In this document: positions 12,052 through 22,226 of the stretch, piece by piece
Numbering within the stretch: position 1 is the first letter of the stretch
Layout of the letters: the number at the start of each line of letters is the position of its first letter
DNA from: Thelonectria olida
Taxonomy: Eukaryota; Ascomycota; Sordariomycetes; Hypocreales; Nectriaceae
NCBI GenBank assembly: GCA_020736575.1
Contig: JAGPYM010000124.1
Coordinates: forward strand, 1-29,265
Length of the DNA stretch: 29,265 bases
Direction of reading: 5' to 3'
Translations under genes and position numbers: made by a program
Notes under the pieces: generated by a model
What the model saw: the letters and a program-made list of their open reading frames with translations, nothing else
What the model was told of the DNA's origin: nothing
Database searches by the model: none

Positions 12052-12736
12052 ATGGCCATGGGCGGGCTCTCGGCCGACGAAGTAGTCAAGTACTTTGAGG
12101 GACTGCACACGACTCTGAATAACTTGGCCGCCAGAAACTGCGAAGGGCCGTGGGGCATGGAGTCAGAAAGGCAATTGGCTGGTGCACTCGCCAAGAGCAC
12201 ATCCACGATGCCTTGTACTCAACCAGTTCCTACCAATAGCGCCTTGGAGAATTCCTGCGTGATGAACCCCAGACTGTCTTCGGTGTCCATAACCGGGCGC
12301 AGACTGTGGATACTGCATGGGCAGCTCGAAGCGTTGCTGTGGCTTCAAGGTCTCCTGGATGAAGCCGATTGCGTTCTGTCTCACTATGTCCACTTCATGA
12401 GCGACTTCAAGGCAACCCAAGAACCGCCCTCACCTGAGAAGGCTGCGACACTGCTGACCACCCACTGGTACTGTGCGGCGGAGGATCTCAAATGCCTCAT
12501 AAGCCGCTTCACTTGGGAGATTGGGAATCCGCTGGGAGAGGGGGGGCCGGGACAACAACCAAGTTCAATGTGCCGCTCTGTTGGCTTCGGGCTATCTGCC
12601 GCTCTTGAGGATGCTTTTCGAATGGATTCGGACCCATGATACGATCCGCAGCTATTTCGAGACGATGGCTGACTTTGAGTGCATGGGGTTGTGGCATGGG
12701 CCGCGACAGCACCGACGAGAAACAAGCGTGGTGTGA
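12052..12736 (+). pseudogene. Hypothetical protein ORF interrupted by a frameshift
   Basis: The frame starting at ATG 12052 gives 195 aa. Its sequence is protein-like up to LKCLISRFTWEIGNPLGEGG. It then changes at a run of seven G (12540-12546) into Pro/Ser-rich filler, while the next frame picks up convincing protein: NNQVQCAALLASGYLPLLRM and FEWIRTHDTIRSYFETM, to a stop at 12734-12736. No GT donor is available at the junction, so a one-base indel in the G tract explains it better than an intron. The helical, Leu/Trp-rich character (HGQLEALLWLQGLLDEADCV) would fit the C-terminal region of a fungal regulatory protein, but I cannot name a family. It could be a pseudogene or an assembly error. 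Confidence 0.45.
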
Positions 12737-13401
12737 TATCTCTAGCCCAGGCAATCAGAATAGACCGTACTATGAAACCGAGAATCTACCAGGGTGATGT
12801 TGCTGCAGGAAAGGGCTGTCAGCGGGCAATGGACGAGTCTGACGGATAGGTTCCATTGTACCGAGGTATGTTAGACGGAGAGCTTGACCAAGCTTTTCCA
12901 ACATGGAAAATTGAAGGCGCATTGTGAGCAGCAAAACGAGGTTCTTGACATTCAAATTTGCTTCAATCAAGAGATACTTATCTAGCTTTGATTTGCTCCC
13001 TGTGCCGAGGTGACCCAGCTTGACGGCACTCCGTATTTGGGTAGTGTGGGGACGCATTGCAGACCCCAGGATCCCAACCCCGATCTCATCTGCCGGAGGG
13101 GTTCCATCCGAACGGTTCCGTCAAGTCGGTCCTTATTACCTCCATGAGACAGGCCCCGGGCGGGCCTCTTTTGATTCACCACCAGGCTTGGTCTCGGATT
13201 CGATCCGCCAGGCATCGAGCCGACCACGTCGCCTGTCATGCAGTCATAAGAACAAAGCCTCGGCTCTAGAGACCTTCTGACACAAGATGGAAGGTATACG
13301 CCATCCCCAGAGCGGTTAAATCAAGAGCCTTGGCTCTCTCTTTGCTGGAAACGAGTATCTCATATCCAATTGGCCACACGCATACCACGTAACGGACAGT
13401 C
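12737..13401. other. Intergenic region, no supported gene
   Basis: Short ORFs on both strands, none with recognisable motifs. It separates the frameshifted ORF from the first clear pseudogene. I see no repeat or RNA structure here. Confidence 0.35.
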
Positions 13402-14021
13402 ATGGCAGCACCTCAGGCTAAAACTATCAAAGACCTTAATGGAATTAGGTCATGGCGAGGAAGCCATCGGCCTTTCTACATGACCTTTCTACTAACGTGT
13501 TTGACGCCCGAATAAAGACCTATCGATAGTTCTGGCTCAGTCCTTCAAGCGCAAGGCATCAGATACCTTACTCGCAAAGGTGTTGCACTGGCAGCAATTC
13601 ACCGGATCATCAAGCAGTACGAAGCCGCTCCTACGGCACCCAGCTCAAATACCAGCAAAGCTACTTGCATCGAAAGCACGCCGACAGCGTCGAGTCCGAA
13701 GAGCACGAAGGAAACACGATATCTGATGACGAATTCCGCGATCACCGACTGGCCTTCTGGAAGCATGAAGGGGCACACCCAACGGGTGTACCTGGACGAA
13801 ATCAAAGATGCTACTTTGAAGTATGGGTGGCTTATCGATGGCGGAAGGAGAGTCTTGTGCTCAGTTATACAGTTAGTCAAGGAAATGGCTAGACTGCGAC
13901 TTAGGTTTGAGGCTTCTAAGTGGTTGAGGGTGAGTGACGATACTGCATGCGTGTTGTTGTTGCGTCGAAAGATGGCCAAAAGGCTCAGGCCAGATGTGTC
14001 TACGATTATCAGCTAGAGTAG
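13402..14021 (+). pseudogene. Mutated relative of a small fungal lipocalin-like protein family
   Basis: Begins at ATG 13402 with MAAPQAKTIKDLNG, the typical opening of a small fungal family I know from 'TIKDLNGKW...GWLTRK' sequences. A possible intron with a TACTAAC branch site at about 13490 follows. Then come GIRYLTRKGVALAAIHRI, KGHTQRVYLDEIKDATLKYG and SLVLSYTVSQGNG, in shifting frames. The last part, ending at a stop at 14019-14021, carries in-frame stops at 13890 (TAG), 13902 (TAG), 13908 (TGA), 13917 (TAA) and 13935 (TGA), then reads RYCMRVVVASKDGQKAQARC and VYDYQ. Frameshifts lie near 13745 and 13850. Stops at Trp, Gln and Arg positions are what C-to-T and G-to-A changes would give. 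Function of the family is not known to me. The pseudogene call is firm; the family name is tentative. Confidence 0.72.
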
Positions 14022-14379
14022 TACTACTAGCAGTGTATTGATTGAGACTTGCTCGAACGTCAGCCCCGGCATTATGACAAACGGAAATTTAGGTGATTTG
14101 ATTATTTTGGGAATGATAACACTACAGGGAAAACCAATGACAGAATTGGCCAATCGAGTTTATACTACAAATATGGATATTGCTTGTGTATCCTCAACGT
14201 TACGCTCCAAGACAATCCTCCAATACCAGTTCAACCAGCGCAGCACAGTGGAGTGCAAGTCCACCATACAGACGACACAACAATGGTAAATTGGGCTCGG
14301 CACAAGACGAGGTCATCGGCAGTGATGCGTTCTTCGCGCACACCCTCCGGAAGGGACCCGCGGCCATGCCTTCATAATA
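14022..14379. other. Degenerate sequence upstream of alcohol-oxidase fragment
   Basis: No intact gene. A TMVNWARHKT reading at about 14281 faintly resembles the 'GGGT.VNW' motif of GMC oxidoreductases. The 5' half of the neighbouring pseudogene may therefore extend into this stretch in unreadable form. Confidence 0.3.
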
Positions 14380-14870
14380 GGCACCACGCACTGGGTTGTG
14401 GAGGGGGCAGAAGTAAGGTCTGGTGAACTGGTGGCTCCCAAATGCGGACAAGTGCTGAGCCAAGTTCATGGAGGGATTCAAGGTCGATAGGGTGTTTTTC
14501 AGCAAAAGGATGGTGAAGAGGTTACCCTAGGCGTGACAGGAGCCTGGACGCCGAGGGACACCAAGGATGCAGCGGCTTGGGCGGTGACTATCAAGGCGAG
14601 GAGAGTTATTGTGTCTGCGGGAAGTTTATACATTCCCACCATCTTTATGAGCAGCGGACTCAAGGCAAGTAACAAGCTACCTCTTTCACGTCACGAAGAT
14701 ATCGTGCTAGCACTACCACTTAGGACAAGCATATCGGACGGAATTTGCGTCAATACCCAATGACGTTCTTGGGGGGCGTATTCGAAGAAGAGACACGCCC
14801 ATGGGAAGGCCGGTTATTATTCCCTATATCACGGGTTCTTTATTCCACAGCGCCGCTGGCTAAGACGTAG
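14380..14870 (+). pseudogene. Long-chain alcohol oxidase (GMC oxidoreductase) fragment
   Basis: Broken pieces of the FAO-type GMC flavoenzyme family, which oxidises long-chain fatty alcohols. In order: HHALGCGGGR (about 14385); WWLPNADKC with an in-frame TGA at 14456, then AKFMEGFKVDRVFFSK; a frameshift at about 14505; VTLGVTGAWTPRD and VTIKARRVIVSAGSLYIPT (about 14521-14640), the FAD-domain strand typical of the family; and SGLK. A probable GC-AG intron follows (14665-14723, donor AAG|GCAAGT), then HIGRNLRQYPMTFLGGVFEE and ETRPWEG up to about 14810. After that the similarity ends, with a TAG at 14868, and A+T-rich DNA starts about 40 bp later. A full enzyme is about 700 aa, so both the N-terminal FAD-binding region and the C-terminal catalytic half are missing. 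Confidence 0.82.
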
Positions 14871-14911
14871 TAGGCGGAATCCTCGCCTCCCTAGTGCCGA
14901 CCCTTGATAGT

Positions 14912-15600
14912 ATTATAAAGTTTATTTAATAGGGATTTTTATTTTAAAACTAATTATAAGCTCTATTAAAATGCTTATTATAATAAATATAAAGTTAAAG
15001 CTTAGCTTATATTTACTTTTAATATATATTTAAACGTTTGACTTTTTTAATATTAATAAATATATTATTAAATATTAATTAAAAAACTAAGTTAATTTTG
15101 TTAAAATATAATATTAAATTTAAAAGGTTTAATATAAATTAATTTACGTATAATTTTTTTTTAAAAACATTAAATAATTTTAATTAAATATAATAATATA
15201 ATATAATAAAATTAATTTTAAAATTTAATATATATTTTTAATATTTATTAAAATATTATAATATATTAAAATTTTTTTAAATTAATTAAATATATAATTA
15301 ACTTAATATTTTATATATAAATATAAATTTCCTTTTTATTTAATTAAAAATAATAATTTTAATAATAATACTTTATTTAATAAAATATATACTATTAAAA
15401 TTTATATAAAAAACTAAATTTATTACTAATCTATTTTATTTATAAGTAAGTAATTATATTAATAAATTTAATAAAAGCTTTTAATAATTACTATTAAAAG
15501 TAAGTTATTATAGTCCGTTACTTTCTTAAAAATTTAATAGAGCATTTAATGCGCGTTAAATACTCGACTGCCTCTCTTGTTAGCTTCGCCTTTCTAAAGT
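14912..15600. repeat. A+T-rich block 1, RIP-like, contains repeat R1 (inverted)
   Basis: Almost pure A+T with no coding potential. The first 120 bp (about 14920-15034) is the reverse complement of the R1 repeat seen in block 2: it shares TTATTATAATAAATATAA and the neighbouring AACTAATTATAAGC. Boundaries are sharp: normal composition stops just after the alcohol-oxidase fragment and resumes within the last bases of the transcription-factor gene. Extreme A+T enrichment with TpA excess is the usual outcome of repeat-induced point mutation in ascomycetes. Confidence 0.75.
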
Positions 15601-15610
15601 TATAAAGCGT

Positions 15611-17179
15611 TTAGAAATAAATACCTCCCACAGCCCATCTTTCACTAAACCAGCACAGTGTCGGCAATAATTCCTCTAGTTCCTCTGCTGTCACATCGTC
15701 CCCAAATGCCTCCGATATGATTACGGCAGCTCGAAAGACATGGCACATTCCCACGAATGACAGTTGCGACACGTTGGACGGTTTAATCATATCCATGGAT
15801 ATCTTGCACATGTCCCAGGCCATGCACCGCGATGAGCGTAGAGCTAAGTACTCCTTCGAACCCTTGGGGGCGTTAGTCTGCCTGACCGCAGTCTGGTGAA
15901 GGGCTACAAGGTAGCTTGTATCGGTTTCAGTGTAAGTTTCTGCCAGGGTCAACATAGCTAGAGATCCTCACCTCAAACCCATGGCAATGCCGTCACAAAA
16001 CATCCATGAATGGCTCTCTTTCTCTCTCATCAAGTCCGCAACCATATTCCCAGCACCACGGGCAAGAGCGTCATATTCCTTGGGTAAAGTGCCATCGCCT
16101 TTGGCATCGTAGATGTATTGAAGTGCTCGCCCAGAAATCAGTGCCACTTGGCTCGTCAATCGAAGCCTCTCGAGTGCGCCATCTGAGGAGTTTTGGGCCA
16201 GCGGCGGCAGACCAGATTGGAAGCCCTGACCAATGGGTTCTTGTGAAGGGCAAATAAGAGGAGTTTGACGGTTCAAGTCCGACCAAAATATCGTTCTAGT
16301 GGTTTGTCAGTCGATATATATACGGTAAGGCTCATAATTGTGCTACCTGTCCAGTATCAAGATTATTCTTTCGTACTGAGCAACATCTGGGTTGTTCGTC
16401 TCCCCGGACCTTGTCTGTGTCACGAAAGAAGCGTTCAATTTGTTCAGTGCGACACTCGAGCTCAGTGTCAGAAATGCCTCGTTGGTCAATCCTTGCCCGC
16501 ATTCATACAGGGCAATCAGGAGATTGCATTGAAGAAGATCACAATACGAATCTGCAATTGGCCGTAGAGTCGCCCCAAGTTGTTTGAGGGTTGTGTATAA
16601 TACGCTTGTACCGGGGTGATCTTCAGGACCGCACGGGTGGCGAGTGACGAGAAGGAGGACCAGGAGTAGTAGCGAGGACAATGGTTTCGAACTTGTAGAC
16701 AAGTTGAAACAAGTTGCCTGCAACTGGTCTTTCCCGAGCACTGGGAACCATGGGTGAATCGTGGCGAGGTAGTCCTCAAGAAGGCTAGGAATTGTGACAC
16801 TGGTAAGGTCTAAGATGTGATATACTAGTTTCAGGAAGCTGGGCTCGTGAATTTCATGTGTCGCCCGGAGCAAACCTATTGAGCCTCTCCAGGATAGGTC
16901 ATATCCAGCAGAGCGTCGATGTACTAAAGCCTCAGCAGGCTGGTCGTTGTATGCATGACCTGAGAGATTCATTTGTGCTGTGTAGTCACAGCGCTTCAGC
17001 TTCCTGTTAATGAAGTCATCAGGAAATGGTGTTTGGGACGTGAGTCTTCGAATGCCTGAGAAAGCTTACGCAGCACATCGAGAGCACTTCGGGAGAGCCC
17101 GATCGCACTTCTGCTTTCGGACTCGGCAGGACAAGCAGATATTCGACGCCTTCGCGAAAATTTGGATAGAAGATGCCAT
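15611..17179 (-). CDS. Zn2Cys6 fungal transcription factor
   Basis: Exons on the minus strand: 17179-17070, 17003-16347, 16295-15979 and 15939-15611, giving 470 aa. The binuclear zinc cluster is complete across intron 1, with cysteines at residues 15, 18, 25, 32, 35 and 42 (C-x2-C-x6-C-x6-C-x2-C-x6-C), flanked by basic RVRKQK. Residues of about 90-300 match the fungal transcription-factor middle homology region: SLLEDYLATIHPWFPVLGKD, NLLIALYECGQG and YERIILILDR. Introns 1 and 2 (66 and 51 nt) are firm. The third is inferred: without it, an in-frame TGA at 15968-15970 would cut the protein, and a 39-nt GT-AG intron (15940-15978) removes it. If that intron is wrong, the gene is damaged. The stop codon lies about 10 bp from A+T block 1. 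It is divergent to the NmrA-like gene, with a 574-bp shared promoter. Confidence 0.88.
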
Positions 17180-17208
17180 GATGATGTCAAACTGATCTTA
17201 TTTCATGT

Positions 17209-17271
17209 GCGTCGGCCGATGCAGGATTTCAACTGATGTTTTTTCCTCGAAATTATTCATCGGCCGACGCA
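17209..17271. repeat. Inverted repeat around CGGCCG
   Basis: The arm GCGTCGGCCGATG at 17209-17221 is matched in reverse complement by CATCGGCCGACGC at about 17258-17270, with about 36 bp between. Each arm holds one CGGCCG palindrome. The pair lies 30 bp upstream of the transcription-factor start codon, so autoregulation is a natural idea, but it is inference. Confidence 0.75.
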
Positions 17272-17409
17272 TGAGCCTGGCTCATTTTCGTCCCCCTCTC
17301 GTTATAACTGAACAAGGAGATCGAAATGCCGATGGAGCCGGCTGATAAATCAAACGCTCAAGAACCGGGCTAGTCGTCCCACTAATGATCGGCTCAGGAT
17401 GGAGGGTGC

Positions 17410-17435
17410 AGGGGAGCGGCCGATGCAGAATTTAG
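17410..17435 (+). repeat. 26-bp direct repeat, copy 1
   Basis: Identical over 26 bp to 17544-17569; the core is GGCCGATGCAGAATTTAG, preceded by AGGGGAGC. The copies start 134 bp apart. Each includes one CGGCCG site. A shorter related version with GGCCGATGCAGGATTT lies at about 17214. Confidence 0.9.
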
Positions 17436-17543
17436 CTGGCTATTAGCGGCCGTCGAGTCCAGCTGTCAATGCTGATTGGGCCAGCTTTACAAGTGGAATC
17501 CTGAGTGGCAGGAGTCTGACCAACGTCTCGAGATTGAGCGTGT

Positions 17544-17569
17544 AGGGGAGCGGCCGATGCAGAATTTAG
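17544..17569 (+). repeat. 26-bp direct repeat, copy 2
   Basis: Exact second copy of the element at 17410-17435, nearer the NmrA-like gene. Sequence on either side of the two copies differs, so the identity is confined to the element itself. Confidence 0.9.
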
Positions 17570-17753
17570 TTCGCTGTTGGCGAATATCCTGACCTACCTA
17601 GTTATCGGTATTAGAGGGAACTGATGAGACGAAAAAAGCATTAAGCACACTGGGGAAGTCTCGCCACACACGCACCCGCGTACACATATATATGTTGTTG
17701 TGGTCGCCTACACAAAGGCCGAAATCCGTGTCCAGTCTCCAAGCCAAGAAAAT

Positions 17754-18732
17754 ATGTTTGTTATCAAAAAAGTTGCCATTCTCGGTGTGAGTCTTACATA
17801 CAAGGGAATATGATATGGAGTCTGCTAACAAGGTCCTCCAAAAGGCCTCGGGCACCTTGGGGCAGGTAATCGTACCGGCCCTACTGCGAGCTGGGTTCGA
17901 GGTAACAAGCATCGCACGCCCAGGAGCACGGCCACATCTGTACACAGGTGTTGTTGCCAAAACCGCTCTCTACGACGACCTACCCGCCTTGACGACTGCA
18001 CTCCAGGGTCAGCATGCCGTCGTCGAGGCATTCAACCCTGCGGCTGCTGTTCACCAGGGTACAATTGTCCAGGCTGCGCTAGCAGCTGGCGTTACTCACT
18101 TGATCACGCCAGACTTCAGCTCCGACACTTTCAATCCCCACGCACATGAGCTCCTGATCTTTGAGCCTAAGAGGCAAGCCCAGCAGGAGCTCGAGGAGCT
18201 CGTGGCTAGTTCAGAACGCGCGCTCGCATGGACAGCTATTATCGTTGGCGGATTGTACGACTGGGGAATTGAGACCGGTAGGTTCTGGGTCGATCGAAAG
18301 GCTCGTACTATCACCAGGTTTGGATCGGGAGACCAGAAGTACAGCATGAGCCGTCTTGCGCTCACGGGAGACGCCGTTGTAACGGTTCTGGCAAACCCTG
18401 CTCAGTATTGCAACAAGCCTGCGTATTTTGCAAGCCATACTGTATCGACCAACCAGCTAGCTGCCATTATTCAGGAGTCTTGTGGGGGAGGTTGGAAGGT
18501 CATTGACAGACCTCTAGATGGATTTGTGGGCGAGGGCCGGGAACTTTGGGAACAAGACACTGTCGAAGGGGTCAAAGATCGACTTAATACCCAAGCATAC
18601 CAGATGCTTGGCTCAGCAGCATTGTTTGACGAGTTCAACCGCTATGGTGCTGACTTCGGCGACAAAGCAGAGCCTGGATGGGACGAGGGGCAGGAGGCTT
18701 TAAGGGACAATCTCAAACGACTCCTTAACTAA
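17754..18732 (+). CDS. NmrA-like / isoflavone-reductase-like NAD(P)-binding protein
   Basis: Two exons, 17754-17786 and 17845-18732, give 306 aa. The 58-nt intron has a strong gtgagt donor and a GCTAAC branch site. Splicing joins MFVIKKVAILG to ASGTLGQVIVPALLRAGFEV, restoring the Rossmann dinucleotide motif (G11-x-S-G14-x-x-G17). Further family marks: VTSIARPGARP after strand 2 (an Arg that often prefers NADP), VVEAFNPAAAVHQGTIVQAA, AGVTHLITPDFSSD, and AWTAIIVGGLYDWG. Members act either as small-molecule reductases, often in secondary metabolism, or as redox-sensing regulators such as NmrA; length and motifs fit the isoflavone-reductase/phenylcoumaran type more than true NmrA. Which one applies cannot be told from sequence. 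No damage, although A+T block 2 begins about 110 bp downstream. Confidence 0.92.
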
Positions 18733-19374
18733 ATCGATCCGCTCATTCATATGTATCTAGTAATGGCCAGAACCGATATTGGCCTCCCTATGTAGTGGTT
18801 AGAGGGTGAGTTAGATAACACTTTGGTCCTAAATCGTTTTCTATAAATGCTCGTGTAATTAGACGCTAATATGAGCGGAGAGTAATTCTGCTTTAATTAA
18901 AATTTATATATAATTTAAATATTAAAATTATTAGTTAATATTAAATATATATAGTAAAATTTAAATATATTAGAAAATTATTAGTTTTTCTTTTATTTTT
19001 AATATTTATTAAACTTAGAGCTTTTATATTTTACTATTTAATATTTCCTTTTATAATTTTTTATATAATAATTAAATACTTACTATTTTATATAATCTTT
19101 TTATAAAAATAGTTTTTTTTTAAAATTTTTAAAATTTTTTTTTTTTCCTTTTAATAATTATATATAACTTATTTTTATATTTTTTTAACTTTTTTATTAT
19201 ATTTAATATTATATAACTTATAATAAAACTTTTATAAATAATAATATTATTATTATTATTAAAAAAGCTAATAATTTAAATATATAATAAAAGTTAATAT
19301 AAGTTAAATTTTTAGCTTTATATTTATTATAATCTTTAATATTAGAGGCCTGGAATAACGTTCCTTAAGTAAGG

Positions 19375-19570
19375 TTTACTTAGTAGGGACTTTCACTTTA
19401 AGACTAATTGTAAGCCCTATTAAAAAGCTTATTATAATAAATATAAGGCTAGGGTTTAGCCTGTATTAACCTCTATTATATGCTTAAATTATTAGCTTTT
19501 TTAATAATAATAATATTTATTATAATAAGCTTTTTAATAGAGCTTATAATTAGTTTTAAAATAAAAGTTT
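19375..19570. repeat. Head-to-head inverted pair of repeat R1
   Basis: A reversed R1 copy (with AAAAAGCTTATTATAATAAA at about 19423) is followed after a spacer of about 60 bp by a forward copy (TTATTATAATAAGCTTTTTA at about 19507). Together they form a large imperfect palindrome centred near 19,480. This is the arrangement expected where two elements, or the two ends of one element with inverted termini, abut. Confidence 0.65.
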
Positions 19571-20454
19571 CTATTAAAGAAAGCATATTTAAAAAGCTTT
19601 ATTTTAAGCTTTGAATATAAAAGTACTTTTTTATTTAACTCTAGTTTATATAATTTAACGAATAATATAATATATAATAGCTAAAATACTTAACTTTTTA
19701 TTAATTAAATATTATATAATTTAATTAAATAATAAAAGTTATATAACTATTTATTATATATTAGAATATATAGATTTTCTTAAATATATTAAGCTAATAA
19801 GAGATTCTAATAAGTATTTAAAATAGTTTTTATTATTAAAAAAGCTAATAATTTAAATATATAATAAAAGTTAATATAAGCTAAACCCTAGCTTTATTTA
19901 AAAGAGTTATAACTTTTAAATATGTTTATACTATTTAATATAAATATATTATTAAATATTAATTAAAAAGTTAATTTAATCATTTTAAATTATAAGATTT
20001 TAATAAGAAGATTTAATATATATAAATATTGTTATAACTTTTTTAAATAGGAAGTTAAAAACCTTATATAACTTTTTAAAAGGAAAATAAAAACTATATT
20101 AATAGTAATAATAAGAAATTTATTAAGATAATTTAATTAAACATTTATAAGTTATAATTTTAAAAGCTATTATATATAATAGTAATAATTTAAATAGTTA
20201 TTTAAAAAGTTATAAAAAGAAATTTAAAAATAAAAAGTAAGTTAAATATATATAAGAGTTAAAAAAGTAAAAGGCTAAAAAGGTTAAATAAAAAGAAAAG
20301 TTTAAAAAGCTTAAAATAAGTTTAAAAGTATTTAAACTAATAGAAATAAAGTAATTAAATAGTAAAATATATTAAAAGTTTATATAATAATAAAAATTAC
20401 TAATTATAAAAATAAATACTATTATAATTGTATTATATATTACTTATTTTATAT

Positions 20455-21800
20455 AAGCTAAACCCTAGCCTTATATTTATTATAATAAGCTTTTTAATAG
20501 GGCTTATAATTAGTTTTAAAATAAAAGTCTCTATTAAATAAACTCCATTTAAAAAACCTTATTTTAAGCTTTTAATATAAAAGTACTTTTCAATTTAACT
20601 CTAGTTTATATAATTTAATTAATAATATAATATATTATAGTTAAAATGCCTAACTTTGTATTAATTAAATATAATATACTTTAATTAAATAATAAAAGCT
20701 ATATAACTACTTGCTATATATTAAAATATATAAATTCCCTTAAATATATTAAGCTAAGAAGAGACTTTAATAAGTATTTAAAAGAGTTATAACTCCTAAG
20801 CATCCCTATACTACTTAATAAAAGGAAAAGAAAAAACTGTTTTAATAATAATAATAAGCAATTTATTAAAACAATCTAATTAAATACTTATAAGCTATAG
20901 CTTTAGGAGCTGCTTTATATAATAGTAATAATTTAAATACTTACTTAATAGGCTGCTTACTTATGGGCGGAATAAAGCATAAGGAAGGAAAATTTAAAAA
21001 TAAAAAGTGGGTTAAATAAATGTAATAGTTAAAAAGGTAGGGGGCTAAAAGGGTTAAATAAAAAAGAAAAGTTTAAATGAAATTTTATTATTATTATTAA
21101 AAAGCTAATAATCTAAACATATAATAGAAGTTAATACAAGCTAAACCCTAGCCTTATATTATTATAATAAGCTTTTTAATAGAGCTTATAATTAGTTATA
21201 AAATAAAAGTTCCTATTAAATAAACCTTATTTAAAGAACTGTATTTTAAGCTTTTAATATAAAAGCACCTCTCTATTTAACTTAATTCTTATAACTTAAC
21301 TAATAATATAATATATAATAGTAAAATGCCTAACTTCTTATTAATTAAATATAATATAATTTAATTAAATAATAAAACTATATAACTATTATTATATATT
21401 AAAATATATAATTTCCTTAAATATATTAAGCTAATAAAAGACTTTAATAAGCATTTAAAAGAGTTATAACTCTTAGCATTCTTATACTATTAATATAAAT
21501 ATACTATTAAGTATTAATTAAAAATTAATTTAATTATTTTAAGTTATAAATTCTAATTAAAAACCTAATATATATTAATACTATTATAACTTTTTTAAAT
21601 AGAAAGTTAAAAACCTTATATAACTTTTTAAAAGGAAAAAAAAAACTCTTTTAATAATAATAATAAGTAATTTATTAAAATAATCTAATTAAATACTTAT
21701 AAGTTATAACTTTAGGAGCTATTATATAAAATAGTAATAATTTAAATAGTTACTTAAAAGCTATAAAGAAAGTTTAAAAATATAAAGTAAGTTAAATAAA
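20455..21800. repeat. Two direct repeat units, about 685-bp period
   Basis: The R1 start with AACCCTAGCCTTATA occurs at about 20459 and again at about 21144. Downstream sequence of the two copies stays alignable by eye for several hundred bases (ATTTAACT, TAATATAATATA, AAATGCCTAACTT, AAATATATTAAGCTAA landmarks in the same order). The second unit is better preserved at its far end. Confidence 0.6.
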
Positions 21801-22226
21801 TATAAAGTTAAAAAGTAGGGGGCTAAAAAGGTTAAATAAAAAAGAAAAGTTTAAAAAAGGTTAAAATAGATTAAAACATTTAAACTAATAAAATAAATAA
21901 AATAGCTAAATAGTAAAATATATTAAAAGTTTATATAATAATAAAAATTACTAATTGTAAAATTAACTTTTATTATATATTTAAATTATTAGCTTATTTA
22001 ATAATAATAATAATATAAATAATAAATATATTATTTAAAAAAGTAAAAATAAAAAAATTTAAAAAGTTATAATAAATTATTATTTTTATAATTAGTAATT
22101 TTTATTATTATATTAACTCTTTTATATATTTTTCTATTTAATTACTTTACTTATTTCTATTAGCTTAATTGCTTTTAAACCCACTTAACCTATTTTTAAA
22201 CTTTCTTTTTAGCCTAACCCTTTTAG

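Larger units (their letters stand above)
17180..17753. promoter_or_regulatory. Divergent promoter with clustered CGGCCG sites
   Basis: Shared upstream region of the Zn2Cys6 regulator (-) and the NmrA-like gene (+). It contains five CGGCCG palindromes, at 17213, 17261, 17417, 17447 and 17551. Zn2Cys6 proteins commonly bind paired CGG triplets, so these are candidate operators, possibly for the adjacent regulator itself. Binding is inferred from position and motif only. The segment nearest the NmrA-like start (about 17660-17700) is a CA/TA-rich simple stretch. Confidence 0.6.

Noticed and set aside
13599..13979. 126-residue minus-strand ORF
   Set aside because: It is antisense to the pseudogene whose plus-strand similarity is recognisable.
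16265..16285. tRNA T-loop-like GGTTCAAGTCC
   Set aside because: It lies inside an exon of the Zn2Cys6 gene and no acceptor stem or anticodon arm can be fitted around it.
20455..20475. Telomere-like CTAAACCCTAG in the A+T block
   Set aside because: It occurs as a single unit within each R1 copy, not as a tandem CCCTAA array, so it is part of the repeat and not a telomere or telomeric scar.
19375..21962. CRISPR-like array, suggested by repeated short motifs
   Set aside because: Repeats are long, degenerate and irregularly spaced, in eukaryotic DNA; they are transposon remnants.
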